A DNA stretch of 64,000 bases, taken from contig NZ_CP108383.1 of NCBI RefSeq assembly GCF_035958815.1, positions 4,216,001 through 4,280,000 of the forward strand. Reading direction: 5' to 3'. The position numbers and the translations under genes are program-made. Of the stretch, positions 35,312 through 43,317 are shown piece by piece; positions within the stretch are counted from its first letter, which is position 1; each line of letters opens with the position of its first letter. The notes below the pieces were generated by a model. The model was not told the DNA's origin. It saw only the letters and a list, made by a program, of their open reading frames with translations, and did no database searches. Origin of the DNA: Nocardia sp. NBC_01327 (lineage in GTDB: Bacteria; Actinomycetota; Actinomycetes; Mycobacteriales; Mycobacteriaceae).

Positions 35312-36045
35312 ACGGTCACCGCGACAAGGGGAGTGGTGGTCGGCTGGTCGGAGCCGCCCGCGGGTTCGACCGAGAGTGCGATGCCCTGCGCATGATCGAG
35401 GCGCATGAGCATGGGCGCGCGGTCGGTCGGCAGGCTGGTGACAATGCCCGCCGACTTCGGTTGCCCGCCCTCCGGCAGCAGCCAGAGCTGATAGGTGTGA
35501 TCGGCCGGAGCCGCCGGAACGGCCGCGAAAGACACTGTGGCGGCATCCAATTCACGGGAGGCATTGACGGTGACGGTGCCGCCGCCGGTGAGTTCTTCGG
35601 TCGCGGCGCGGGTATCGGAGTGCGTGAGCACCTGCGAGGCGGTGACCGCCCCGGAATCGGTGGAGCCACTGCGGTGCACGGCGATGGTCGTGCCGAGTGC
35701 GATCGCGACGACCACCGCGGCGGCCGCGATCCAGCGCAGTGTCACGGCGCGGCGCCGGCGCAAAGGTATGGCTTGTGTTGCGCCGGTGCCGGATTCGGCG
35801 ATCTGCCGGTCGAGCGCGCGCTGCAGTGCCGCCTCGAGTTCGGGCGGTGCGGGCCGCGCGTCGACGACCGTCATGGACGCCATGGCCTCGCGGATATCCC
35901 GCACCGTGGCCCGGAAGTCGGCCGCGACGGGTTCGTCGGCGCGGCTCAATCGCTGTTCGACCTCCTCGCGCTCGGTATCGGCGAGCGCGTCGAGAGCGTA
36001 GGGAATCGCCAGTTCGAGCAGGTCGGCGTGCTGGTTCTCAGACAT
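35305..36045 (-). CDS. rskA: RskA-family anti-sigma factor
   Basis: 246-residue single-pass membrane anti-sigma factor. The cytoplasmic N-terminus (LLELAIPYALDALADTEREEVEQRL) resembles the sigma-binding part of RskA. One membrane segment lies about residues 104-122, and the extracytoplasmic domain (YQLWLLPEGGQPKSAG...VEPAGGSDQPTTTP) is the RskA C-terminal fold. Regulated proteolysis is established for the mycobacterial homologue. It overlaps the upstream sigma gene by 8 nt. A paralogue is encoded at 42545-43285. Confidence 0.87.
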   Translation of the reverse strand: MSENQHADLLELAIPYALDALADTEREEVEQRLSRADEPVAADFRATVRDIREAMASMTVVDARPAPPELEAALQRALDRQIAESGTGATQAIPLRRRRAVTLRWIAAAAVVVAIALGTTIAVHRSGSTDSGAVTASQVLTHSDTRAATEELTGGGTVTVNASRELDAATVSFAAVPAAPADHTYQLWLLPEGGQPKSAGIVTSLPTDRAPMLMRLDHAQGIALSVEPAGGSDQPTTTPLVAVTVQ

Positions 36046-36694
36046 CGGTCACCGCTCCCGTCAAACAGTTCTGCAGCCGCTTGAGGCCGTCGCGAATGCG
36101 CGTCTTGACGGTCGAGAGGGGTATGCCCAGATGTTCGGCCACCTGAGGATAGGTGCGCCCGCCGTAGTAGGCGAGCGCGAGGGTTTCGCGCTGGGTGTTC
36201 GTCAGGGTGCCGAGGCAGTCGACCACCGCGCGCTCGTCCGAGCGCTGGCCGACCGTCTCCGCGACGACATCGTGGTCGCGGCCGAGTTCGCGATGGCCGT
36301 ACGCGATATCGCGAGTGTAGGAACGGGTTTCGGTGCGTACCCGATCGACGGCGCGCCGATGGGTGAGCATCATCAACCATCCGATCGGGCTGGCCAGCCG
36401 CTGATCGTATTGCGCCGCGGTGTTCCAGACGTAGAGGTAGACCTCCTGGGTGATCTCCTCCGCCGCGTTCTCCCGGCGCAGCACCCGCAGCGCCAAACCG
36501 AAAACACGGTCGTGGGTCGACCGATAGAACTGCGTGAAGGCCGCGCGATCGCCCGTCGCGATACCGGCCAGCAGTTCGGCCAGCCGATCCGCGACATCCG
36601 GCCCTGCCGCGGGTCTGGTCGCCGGACAGGCCGGTCCCGATTCGCGCTCGGCATCGTCGGTGTGCACCGACTCGAAGCGCTGCTGGTCCGCCAT
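36038..36694 (-). CDS. sigK: ECF RNA polymerase sigma factor, SigK type
   Basis: 218 residues. Region 2 reads FTQFYRSTHDRVFGLALRVLRRENAAEEITQEVYLYVW..., with LMMLTHRRAVDRVR in 2.4; region 4 is LTNTQRETLALAYYGGRTYPQVAEHLGIPLSTVKTRIRDGL. The gene sits in the order FAD oxidase, DUF1365, cyclopropane synthase, DUF1295, sigK, rskA, which matches my knowledge of M. tuberculosis Rv0449c-Rv0444c. ATG at 36694 chosen because TAGGCT lies 7 nt upstream. Confidence 0.9.
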   Translation of the reverse strand: MADQQRFESVHTDDAERESGPACPATRPAAGPDVADRLAELLAGIATGDRAAFTQFYRSTHDRVFGLALRVLRRENAAEEITQEVYLYVWNTAAQYDQRLASPIGWLMMLTHRRAVDRVRTETRSYTRDIAYGHRELGRDHDVVAETVGQRSDERAVVDCLGTLTNTQRETLALAYYGGRTYPQVAEHLGIPLSTVKTRIRDGLKRLQNCLTGAVTDV

Positions 36695-36701
36695 TTCTGC
36701 G

Positions 36702-36707
36702 AGCCTA
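36702..36707 (-). promoter_or_regulatory. -10 hexamer for a leaderless sigK transcript
   Basis: TAGGCT on the minus strand, 7 nt before the sigK ATG and overlapping the stop of the upstream DUF1295 gene. It would let sigK-rskA be transcribed apart from the lipid-modification genes. Confidence 0.45.
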
Positions 36708-37487
36708 GTGTGATCGCGCACGATGTGGGGGCCATGGCAGGAAATAGGCCGTACGCTGCTGGTATTCGCGATACCCGGGGCGTTGGCCCATATACCGTTC
36801 GAGCAGGCGCGCTCCGGTGCCCTGGATCAGGACATAGGACATGAGCAGGGGAGCGAAGATCGTGAGCGCCCCCGGCCACGCGCTCGCGGCAATGAGCCAC
36901 AGACCCCACCAGACCGCGAAATCACCGAAGTAATTCGGATGCCGGGTCCACGCCCACAGCCCCCGATCCATGACGGTGCCCCGATTGGCGGGGTCGGCCC
37001 GGAACCGTTTCAACTGCAGATCGCCGATGGCTTCGAACAGGAAGCCGAGCAGCCATACGGCAATGCCCGCGGCCGCGGCGAACCGGCCGAAACCAGCGGT
37101 CGGACCGGCGGTGGCCGATACCTGCAGGGGCACGGAGATCACCCATTGCGAGAGCCCCTGGGTAAGGAAGATCCGGCGCAGCGCAATCGCGGGCGTGTGG
37201 CCGTGCCGATCGAGCAATTGCGTATAGCGGGGGTCCTCGCCGTGTCCCGCCGTCTTGCGGTGCAGATGCCAGCTGAGCCGCAGCCCCCACACGGTGACCA
37301 GCCCGAGCAGGAGCAGCCGGCGATCGAGTGCGCCGTCGCCGAACAGGGCCGCCACGAGAGCGACGAGTACGAAGCCGAGACTCCACACCACGTCGACGAT
37401 GTTGTACCTGCCGATGCGCCGGGCGATGGCGAAGGTGACGCCCTGGAGGACGGCGAGTACCAGCAGGCTCAGTAGTGCGATGGTCAT
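36705..37487 (-). CDS. DUF1295 / steroid 5-alpha-reductase-like membrane protein
   Basis: 260-residue integral membrane protein with about seven hydrophobic segments and the C-terminal SAM/NADPH-linked ICMT-like motif GLWAWTRHPNYFGDFAVWWGLWL, ending YREYQQRTAYFLPWPP. Homologue of Rv0446c by position and family. Start ATG at 37487 overlaps the cyclopropane synthase stop. It probably modifies a lipid with the neighbouring enzymes. Confidence 0.87.
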   Translation of the reverse strand: MTIALLSLLVLAVLQGVTFAIARRIGRYNIVDVVWSLGFVLVALVAALFGDGALDRRLLLLGLVTVWGLRLSWHLHRKTAGHGEDPRYTQLLDRHGHTPAIALRRIFLTQGLSQWVISVPLQVSATAGPTAGFGRFAAAAGIAVWLLGFLFEAIGDLQLKRFRADPANRGTVMDRGLWAWTRHPNYFGDFAVWWGLWLIAASAWPGALTIFAPLLMSYVLIQGTGARLLERYMGQRPGYREYQQRTAYFLPWPPHRARSH

Positions 37488-38755
37488 CGCTGCTCCTCGG
37501 GACGGTCCAGCACGAAATGCCGCACATCGAGATAGCGCGAGCGAAATCCGGCCTCGGAGTAGGCGAGATAGAACTGCCACAGCCGCCGGAACCGCGCGTC
37601 GAAGCCCAGTGACTCGATATCGGCGGCGCGGCTGTCGAAGCGTTCCCGCCACAGCCGCAGGGTTTCCGCGTAGTGCGGTCCGAAACCGTGTTGTGCGCGC
37701 ACCCGCAGCCGGGTGTGCTGTGCGGCAGTGCTTTCGATGGCCTCGGCCGAGGGCAGGAAGCCGCCGGGGAAGATGTACTTCTGGATCCAGGTGTAGGTCC
37801 GGCGGGTGGCGAGCATGCGATCGTGCGGCATGGTGATGGCCTGCAGGGCAATTCGCCCGCCCGGTGCGAGCAGCCGGTCCAGGCATGCGAAGTAGGTGGG
37901 CCAGTGGCGGTAGCCGACCGCCTCGATCATCTCCACCGAGACGATGGCATCGTAGACGCCCCGGACATCGCGGTAATCCTGCAATTCGACGCAGACCGAT
38001 TCCGCATACCCGGCAGCCGCGACGCGCACCCGCGCGAGTTCCTGCTGCCGCGCCGACAGCGTCACCGAATGCACGAGCGCTCCGCGTGCGGCGGCCCGCA
38101 CACACAATTCGCCCCAGCCCGTGCCGATTTCGAGCACCCGGCTCCCGGCGCGCACCCCGGCCGCGTCCAGCAGCCGGTCGATCTTGTGCTGCTGCGCCGC
38201 CGCCAGCCGCTCCCACGGCACCGGCCCGGCCGCGAGTTCGGCGTCGTCGAACAGCGCGGCGGAGTAGGTCATCGTGTCGTCCAGGAACAGATGGAACAGC
38301 TCGTTGGACAGATCGTAGTGGTGCTCGATATTGGTGCGCGCATTGTCCGCCGTGCCCAGTTCTCCGGCGGGCGGCGTCGGCAGTGCGGCCCGGAAGCGTT
38401 GCAGCGGACGGGGAATCAGCCGGGTGAGTTCGGTCGCGAGCACATGCAGTACGGCCGCCGGATCCGGCGCGGTCCATTCGCCGGCCGTATACGACTCGCC
38501 GAAACCGATGAGCCCCTGACTGCCGACCCGGGCGAAGAACGCGGCCGGATCGCGAATGATCATGCGCGGCAGGGGCTCGGTCTCGGCGCGCGTGCCCAGG
38601 AGCGTCCCGTCGGGGAGTTCGACCCGCAGCGGCAGTTGCGCCACCGCGCGCCGGAAGAGTAGGGACGCACCCGCACCCAGCAGCCGCGCGCGCAGCCCGG
38701 CGGGCACCGGTGGTTGCAGGGCGTCGGTGGTGGAGTCGAGGCAGGAACTGGTCAC
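37484..38755 (-). CDS. Cyclopropane-fatty-acyl-phospholipid synthase-like methyltransferase (UfaA1 type)
   Basis: 423-residue SAM-dependent enzyme acting on unsaturated acyl chains. Motif I is VLEIGTGWGELCVRAA; the family features NIEHHYDLSNELFHLFLDDTMTYSAALF, VSVEMIEAVGYRHWPTYF and IQKYIFPGGFLPS are all present. GTG start at 38755 overlaps the DUF1365 stop. Mycobacterial relatives make methylated fatty acids such as tuberculostearate precursors; the role here is inferred. Confidence 0.88.
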   Translation of the reverse strand: MTSSCLDSTTDALQPPVPAGLRARLLGAGASLLFRRAVAQLPLRVELPDGTLLGTRAETEPLPRMIIRDPAAFFARVGSQGLIGFGESYTAGEWTAPDPAAVLHVLATELTRLIPRPLQRFRAALPTPPAGELGTADNARTNIEHHYDLSNELFHLFLDDTMTYSAALFDDAELAAGPVPWERLAAAQQHKIDRLLDAAGVRAGSRVLEIGTGWGELCVRAAARGALVHSVTLSARQQELARVRVAAAGYAESVCVELQDYRDVRGVYDAIVSVEMIEAVGYRHWPTYFACLDRLLAPGGRIALQAITMPHDRMLATRRTYTWIQKYIFPGGFLPSAEAIESTAAQHTRLRVRAQHGFGPHYAETLRLWRERFDSRAADIESLGFDARFRRLWQFYLAYSEAGFRSRYLDVRHFVLDRPEEQR

Positions 38756-39546
38756 AGTGCTGTCCTTCGGGAAGATTCGGCGAGTGGCCGGGGAGAGATC
38801 GGCAGTCCGCGCGCCCACAGGGAAATGCCGTGTCTGCGAATGCGGGTCGCGATGAGCCAGGGAGCGAGCGGGGCGCGCCACTGGGCGCGCAAGACGGTGC
38901 GCGGTGTGACCGGCACGCGGTGGCCGGACACCGAGGCGGTGAACGGCGCCCGGCGGTCGCGCAGCAGCGTGATCCGCAGCGCCAGCCCGTCACCGGGTTC
39001 GGGCAGTCGCAGCAGGTATCGCCCGTCGACGTCGTTGAAGGGCGAGACGTAGAACCGCTTGTCCACGCTGGCGCGGCCGAGATCGTCGGGCCGCACCAGA
39101 TAGGCGTGCCGTTCGCCATAGGTGTTGTGCACTTCGGCTATGACACAGCGCAATTCGCCGTCGGCGTCGTGGCACCAGAACACGGTCAGCGGATCGAAGA
39201 CATAGCCGAACATGCGCGCGTTCATGAGCGCGGTGATCCGCCCGCCCGTGCAGTCCACGCCGTGGCGGGCGAGGTAGTCGTCGAGCCGGGCCCGCAGGTC
39301 ATCGCTCCCGCCGTCGTGCCGCACCGCGCCCGCATAGCCGTGCGCGTCGATCTCGCCGCGCGTCGGCGCGAGATGATCGGCGGCGTGGAACGAGGCGAAG
39401 GGGCGCAACGGGATCGGCAGCACCGGCGGGTTCTCGACATCGAAAAACCAGCTGTAGCCGCGATATTCGAATTCGTGATGCACGGGTTCCTTGCGTACGT
39501 GCCGAATTCGCGTGAAATACAGCGCGGGCTCGCGCGCGGTGCTCAC
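38752..39546 (-). CDS. DUF1365 family protein
   Basis: 264 residues of the DUF1365 family: YFTRIRHVRKEPVHHEFEYRGYSWFFDVE, NARMFGYVFDPLTVFWCHD and VHNTYGERHAYLV are typical. It is found next to flavin amine oxidase and cyclopropane synthase genes in many bacteria, suggesting a role in acyl-chain modification. GTG start at 39546 overlaps the oxidase stop; no better ribosome site is needed given coupling. Confidence 0.87.
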   Translation of the reverse strand: MSTAREPALYFTRIRHVRKEPVHHEFEYRGYSWFFDVENPPVLPIPLRPFASFHAADHLAPTRGEIDAHGYAGAVRHDGGSDDLRARLDDYLARHGVDCTGGRITALMNARMFGYVFDPLTVFWCHDADGELRCVIAEVHNTYGERHAYLVRPDDLGRASVDKRFYVSPFNDVDGRYLLRLPEPGDGLALRITLLRDRRAPFTASVSGHRVPVTPRTVLRAQWRAPLAPWLIATRIRRHGISLWARGLPISPRPLAESSRRTAL

Positions 39547-40853
39547 CGTGCACCCACCGCGTCCGCCGCCTGCCCGCGCAGGTGCACCGGCCACCAGCCG
39601 CCGAGCCGTTCGGCCGCGCGCAGCCCGGACAGGGCGCCGTCCTCGTGGAATCCCCAGCCGTGATAGGCCCCGGCGAATGTCAGCCGGTCGCTGTCGATTT
39701 CGGGCAGCCGGGCCTGAGCGGCCACCGATTCGGGCGTGTATATCGGGTGCTCATAAGTCATTCGGGCGATGAGATGCGCCGGATCCACCAGATGCGCACC
39801 GCCCAGGGTGACCAGGAATCGGCGATCGGCGACGTGGTCGAGCCCCATCAGCCGGGTGATGTCATAGGTGACGACAACACCCTCGGCGCCGCCGGTGTCC
39901 TGCGGCACCAGATAGTTCCAGGACGCCCGCGCCCGCGGCGCCGTCGGCAGCAGCGATTCATCGGTATGCAGCTGCGCGGGATTGAGCGAGTACGGCATGG
40001 CGCCGAGCACGGCGGCGGTGAGCGGCGACGGATCGGCGAGCAGGGCCAGGGCCTGCTGCGGATGGGTGGCCAGCACGGCGGCGTCGAAGCGGCGGATGCC
40101 CGAGCGATCGCCGATCAAGACGTGGTCCCCGCGTTCGGCGACCGTGAGCACCGGCGTGCCGGTGCGGACCTCGTCCAGCGTCGCGGCGATCTTCTCCACA
40201 TAGCGCGCCGAACCGCCGACGACGGTGCGCCAGGCGGGGGAGTCGTAGACGCTGAGCATGCCGTGGTGGTCGAGGAAGCGGAACAGGTACTGGGCCGGGT
40301 ACTGCGTGGCGGTGCCCGGATCGCACGACCACACCGCGGCCACCAGCGGCGTCATGAAGTATTCGGTGAAGTACCGGCTGAATCTGTGCTCCCGGAGGAA
40401 CTCCGCGAGGGTGAGATCGCAGCCCTCCTGCCGCAATAACTCTCGCGCCGCACGGTGGAAACGCCGGATTTCGGTGAGCATGCGCAGATAGCGGGGCTTG
40501 CGCAGCATGCGCGCCGTCGGGAACAGGCCACCGAGCCCCTTCGCCCCCGCGTATTCGAGGCCGAGGGCGTCCGCACGCACCGACATCGACATATCGGTCT
40601 CCCGGGTCGGCACCCCGAGTTCCTCGAACAGTCGCAGCAGGGTCGGATAGGTGCGGTCGTTGTGCACGAGAAATCCGGAGTCGACCCGGACCCGCTTGCC
40701 GGGCGCGTACTCCACCTCATGGGTGTGCGCATGCCCGCCGAGCCGGGAATCTCGTTCGTACAGGGTCACCCGATCGTGCTTGGCCAGCACATATGCCGCG
40801 GTGAGCCCGGCTACTCCGCTACCGATCACGGCGATATTCCGTCTTGGGTGCAT
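39543..40853 (-). CDS. FAD-dependent amine oxidase-family oxidoreductase
   Basis: 436-residue flavoprotein. The dinucleotide fold is IAVIGSGVAGLTAAYVLAKHDRVTLYERDSRLGGHAHT, and the C-terminal FAD-binding end is LTFAGAYHGWGFHEDGALSGLRAAE. This is the 'NAD/FAD-binding protein' family paired with DUF1365, equivalent to Rv0449c. First gene of a six-gene minus-strand operon (oxidase, DUF1365, cyclopropane synthase, DUF1295, sigK, rskA). The open frame extending past 40853 crosses the divergent promoter and fasciclin gene and is rejected. Confidence 0.88.
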   Translation of the reverse strand: MHPRRNIAVIGSGVAGLTAAYVLAKHDRVTLYERDSRLGGHAHTHEVEYAPGKRVRVDSGFLVHNDRTYPTLLRLFEELGVPTRETDMSMSVRADALGLEYAGAKGLGGLFPTARMLRKPRYLRMLTEIRRFHRAARELLRQEGCDLTLAEFLREHRFSRYFTEYFMTPLVAAVWSCDPGTATQYPAQYLFRFLDHHGMLSVYDSPAWRTVVGGSARYVEKIAATLDEVRTGTPVLTVAERGDHVLIGDRSGIRRFDAAVLATHPQQALALLADPSPLTAAVLGAMPYSLNPAQLHTDESLLPTAPRARASWNYLVPQDTGGAEGVVVTYDITRLMGLDHVADRRFLVTLGGAHLVDPAHLIARMTYEHPIYTPESVAAQARLPEIDSDRLTFAGAYHGWGFHEDGALSGLRAAERLGGWWPVHLRGQAADAVGAR

Positions 40854-41041
40854 ACCTCGATTTCGACATGCCCCCCTGCCCGGTTTGGCCGCGGCGGCAC
40901 GAGTTTCGCGGGCGTCCGCCACGGGCCGTTTTCGAAGAAGTTTCCGATTCGACCAAACCGGTGGGCAGGTCAGGGCGAAACCCAGTACGTGGTCATCGGA
41001 TACGGGTGAGCACCGGGGCTCGAGCCGCCCCGCCTGTAGAA

Positions 41042-41086
41042 GGTCACCGGCCGACCGAATCCCACCCCGATCTTCGGCCGGTGACC
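41042..41086 (+). promoter_or_regulatory. Large inverted repeat in the fasciclin gene leader
   Basis: A perfect 13-bp stem (GGTCACCGGCCGA and complement) with a 19-nt loop ends 40 nt before the fasciclin ATG. It could be a regulator site or a leader hairpin. The rest of the 273-nt divergent region holds the oxidase and fasciclin promoters. Confidence 0.55.
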
Positions 41087-41126
41087 GGCGGCGGGGGCCG
41101 TCCAACACATCCGAAGGAACAAACTC

Positions 41127-41765
41127 ATGAAGCTGATACAGCGTTCTGTTGTCGTGGCGATCGCCCTCGTCGCGACCACCGCGGGCGTCACCGCCTGTTC
41201 GAGCGATAAATCCGACTCCGGCAGCGCCTCGACCACCTCCATGGCCGGTGCGACCACCAGCGCGGCCAGTGCCGCGAACCTGGTCGGCCCCGGCTGCAAG
41301 GACTACGCGCAGCAGGTGCCCACCGGCGCCGGCTCCGTGAGCGGTATGGCCCAGGATCCGGTGGCCGTCGCGGCCTCCAACAACCCGCTGCTCAAGACCC
41401 TGGTGTCGGCGGTGTCCGGACAGCTCAACCCGCAGGTGAATCTCGTCGACACCCTCGACGGCGGGCAGTTCACCGTCTTCGCTCCGGTGGACGCGGCCTT
41501 CGCCAAGGTGCCCGCGGCCACGGTCGATTCGCTGAAGACCGATGCGCCCACCTTGACCAAGATCCTCACCTATCACGTGGTGCCCGGGCAGATCTCGCCC
41601 GACAGCATCGCCGGCACCCACAAGACCGTCGAGGGCGCCGACGTGATGGTCACCCGCACCGGTGACGACATCAAAGTCGGTGGCGCATCGGTCATCTGCG
41701 GTGGTGTGAAGACCGCGAACGCGACGGTCTATCTGATCGACAGCGTCCTCATGCCGCCCTCCTGA
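41127..41765 (+). CDS. Fasciclin-domain lipoprotein (MPT70/MPT83-like)
   Basis: 212-residue surface lipoprotein. The signal peptide ends at the lipobox GVTAC (Cys near residue 24). A Ser/Ala linker follows, then one FAS1 domain: [15 protein letters not shown]...[23 protein letters not shown], with the central YHVVPG motif. It resembles M. tuberculosis MPT70/MPT83, which are under SigK control; here the gene lies between two sigK-like loci. GAAGGAAC precedes the ATG. Confidence 0.88.
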   Translation: MKLIQRSVVVAIALVATTAGVTACSSDKSDSGSASTTSMAGATTSAASAANLVGPGCKDYAQQVPTGAGSVSGMAQDPVAVAASNNPLLKTLVSAVSGQLNPQVNLVDTLDGGQFTVFAPVDAAFAKVPAATVDSLKTDAPTLTKILTYHVVPGQISPDSIAGTHKTVEGADVMVTRTGDDIKVGGASVICGGVKTANATVYLIDSVLMPPS

Positions 41766-41885
41766 GCGGGGACGAGCACCATGGTCGCCCACGTCCACCA
41801 CGTCGTCAGGAGGCGAGAGGCAGATGTCGAAGCCACGAATCCCGTTCGTCCCGGCCGGATCTGGAGGAATACCGCAGGTGCCAGC

Positions 41886-42545
41886 GTGACGGAGGAAGAG
41901 AATTCGACCGTTGTCCCGCTGTTCCGGGACTTCGACGGGGAAATGTCGTCGGGCCCGTCGTGTCCCAGCCGGGGACACGAGCGGGACCACGAACTGGCTC
42001 GCCGCCTGGCCGCGCTGGTGGCCGCGGTGGGCGCGGGTGATCGTGCCGCGTTCACCCAGCTGTACCGGCTGACCAGCCATCGCGTATTCGGTCTCGCACT
42101 GCGCATGTCGCGCAATCGCGCGACGGCCGAGGAGGTCACCCAGGAGGTGTACCTGCAGGCGTGGTCGCTGGCGTCGCGCTACGACGAGCGGATGTCGAGT
42201 CCGATGGGGTGGCTCATGATGCTCACCCATCGGCGGACGGTCGATCGCATCCGCGTGGAGAGCGCCGCCGCCGGCCGCGATTTGGCCTACGGCCAACTGC
42301 ATTTGGGCCGCGACCACGATGTGGTCGCGGAGACGGTCGAGCAGCGATTCGAGGAGCGCGCGGTGGTGCACTGCCTCGGCACGCTGACCCCGCTGCAGCG
42401 CGAAACCATCGAGCTGGCCTACTACGGCGGCCGCACCTACACCGAAGTGGCCGAACATCTCGGCACCCCGGTGCCCACCGTGAAAACCCGGATCCGCGAC
42501 GGCCTCAAACGCCTGGCGGCCTGTCTGACAGGAGGTGACCTGTGA
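41886..42545 (+). CDS. ECF RNA polymerase sigma factor, second SigK-type
   Basis: 219 residues from the GTG at 41886. Strongly similar to SigK at 36038-36694: FTQLYRLTSHRVFGLALRMSRNRATAEEVTQEVYLQAWSLASRYDERM, LMMLTHRRTVDRIRVE, and YYGGRTYTEVAEHLGTPVPTVKTRIRDGLKRL. The start is uncertain; ATG 41781 is in frame and would add 35 residues, and no clear ribosome site marks either. It overlaps the second anti-sigma gene and lies just downstream of the fasciclin gene on the same strand. Confidence 0.85.
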   Translation: MTEEENSTVVPLFRDFDGEMSSGPSCPSRGHERDHELARRLAALVAAVGAGDRAAFTQLYRLTSHRVFGLALRMSRNRATAEEVTQEVYLQAWSLASRYDERMSSPMGWLMMLTHRRTVDRIRVESAAAGRDLAYGQLHLGRDHDVVAETVEQRFEERAVVHCLGTLTPLQRETIELAYYGGRTYTEVAEHLGTPVPTVKTRIRDGLKRLAACLTGGDL

Positions 42546-43285
42546 TGAGCATTGTCGAGCATCCGGATATGGAACTGCTCGAACTCGCCTATCCGTATGC
42601 GATGGACGCCGTGACCGATCATGAACGCGGCGATATCGAACTGCGGCGCACCCGCGCCGATCGGGTGACCGTGGCCGAGTTCGACGCGACCGTGTCCGCG
42701 GTGCGGGAGAGCATGGCCGAGCTCAGCATTGTCGACGCCTACCCGGCGCCGAAGCATGTGGAGGACCGGCTCATGCGCGCCCTCGATCGGGTGCTTCAGG
42801 GCACCCGGGACGAGAGCGGGCCGCAGCGAGCCGGTGGTTTCGCGAGATTCTCGAGACTCGAGTGGCTCGCCGCCGCGGCGGTACTCGTGGTGGCGATCGG
42901 CATGGGCTTCGGCCTGGTCGCCTATCGCAGCACCGACCGGCCCGGTATCACCGCGGCGATGATCGATCAGCAATCCGATGTGTCGATCCGCACCGTCCAG
43001 GTCTCGGCCGGCGGCGAACTCGAGATACACACTTCCGCAACACTTTCCGCGGCTTCGATCCGCTTCCTCCGGGTTCCGCCGCCGCCGGGCGCCCGCGCCT
43101 ATCAGGTGTGGCTGGTACCGCTGGGCGGCCAGGCCCGCTCCGTCGCCGTCGTCGACTCGCTGCCGGGCGGTCCGGTGGTGACCACCTTCCGATCGGTGGA
43201 CACCCTGGCCGTCACCGTCGAACCGGCGGGCGGCTCACCACTGCCGACCACCACCCCGATCGCCAGTCTCAATCTCGTCACCTGA
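42545..43285 (+). CDS. RskA-family anti-sigma factor, second copy
   Basis: 246 residues. N-terminal sigma-binding region (MELLELAYPYAMDAVTDHERGDIELRR), one membrane segment about residues 106-126 (LEWLAAAAVLVVAIGMGFGLVAY), and the RskA extracytoplasmic domain (YQVWLVPLGGQARSVAVVDS...VEPAGGSPLPTTTP). Same design as the gene at 35305-36045 but clearly diverged. GGAGG lies 9 nt before the ATG at 42545; GTG at 42542 is the alternative. The start overlaps the sigma stop. Confidence 0.87.
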   Translation: MSIVEHPDMELLELAYPYAMDAVTDHERGDIELRRTRADRVTVAEFDATVSAVRESMAELSIVDAYPAPKHVEDRLMRALDRVLQGTRDESGPQRAGGFARFSRLEWLAAAAVLVVAIGMGFGLVAYRSTDRPGITAAMIDQQSDVSIRTVQVSAGGELEIHTSATLSAASIRFLRVPPPPGARAYQVWLVPLGGQARSVAVVDSLPGGPVVTTFRSVDTLAVTVEPAGGSPLPTTTPIASLNLVT

Positions 43286-43317
43286 GCGGCGATCGGCCCG
43301 GAACGAGAGCCGAAGCG

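Noticed and set aside
36705-39119. 804-residue reading of the DUF1295 protein
   Set aside because: N-terminal part is an out-of-frame reading of cyclopropane synthase and DUF1365 genes; the real ATG is at 37487.
39543-42458. 971-residue reading of the FAD oxidase
   Set aside because: Sequence beyond 40853 crosses the divergent promoter, the fasciclin gene and the sigma gene in antisense.
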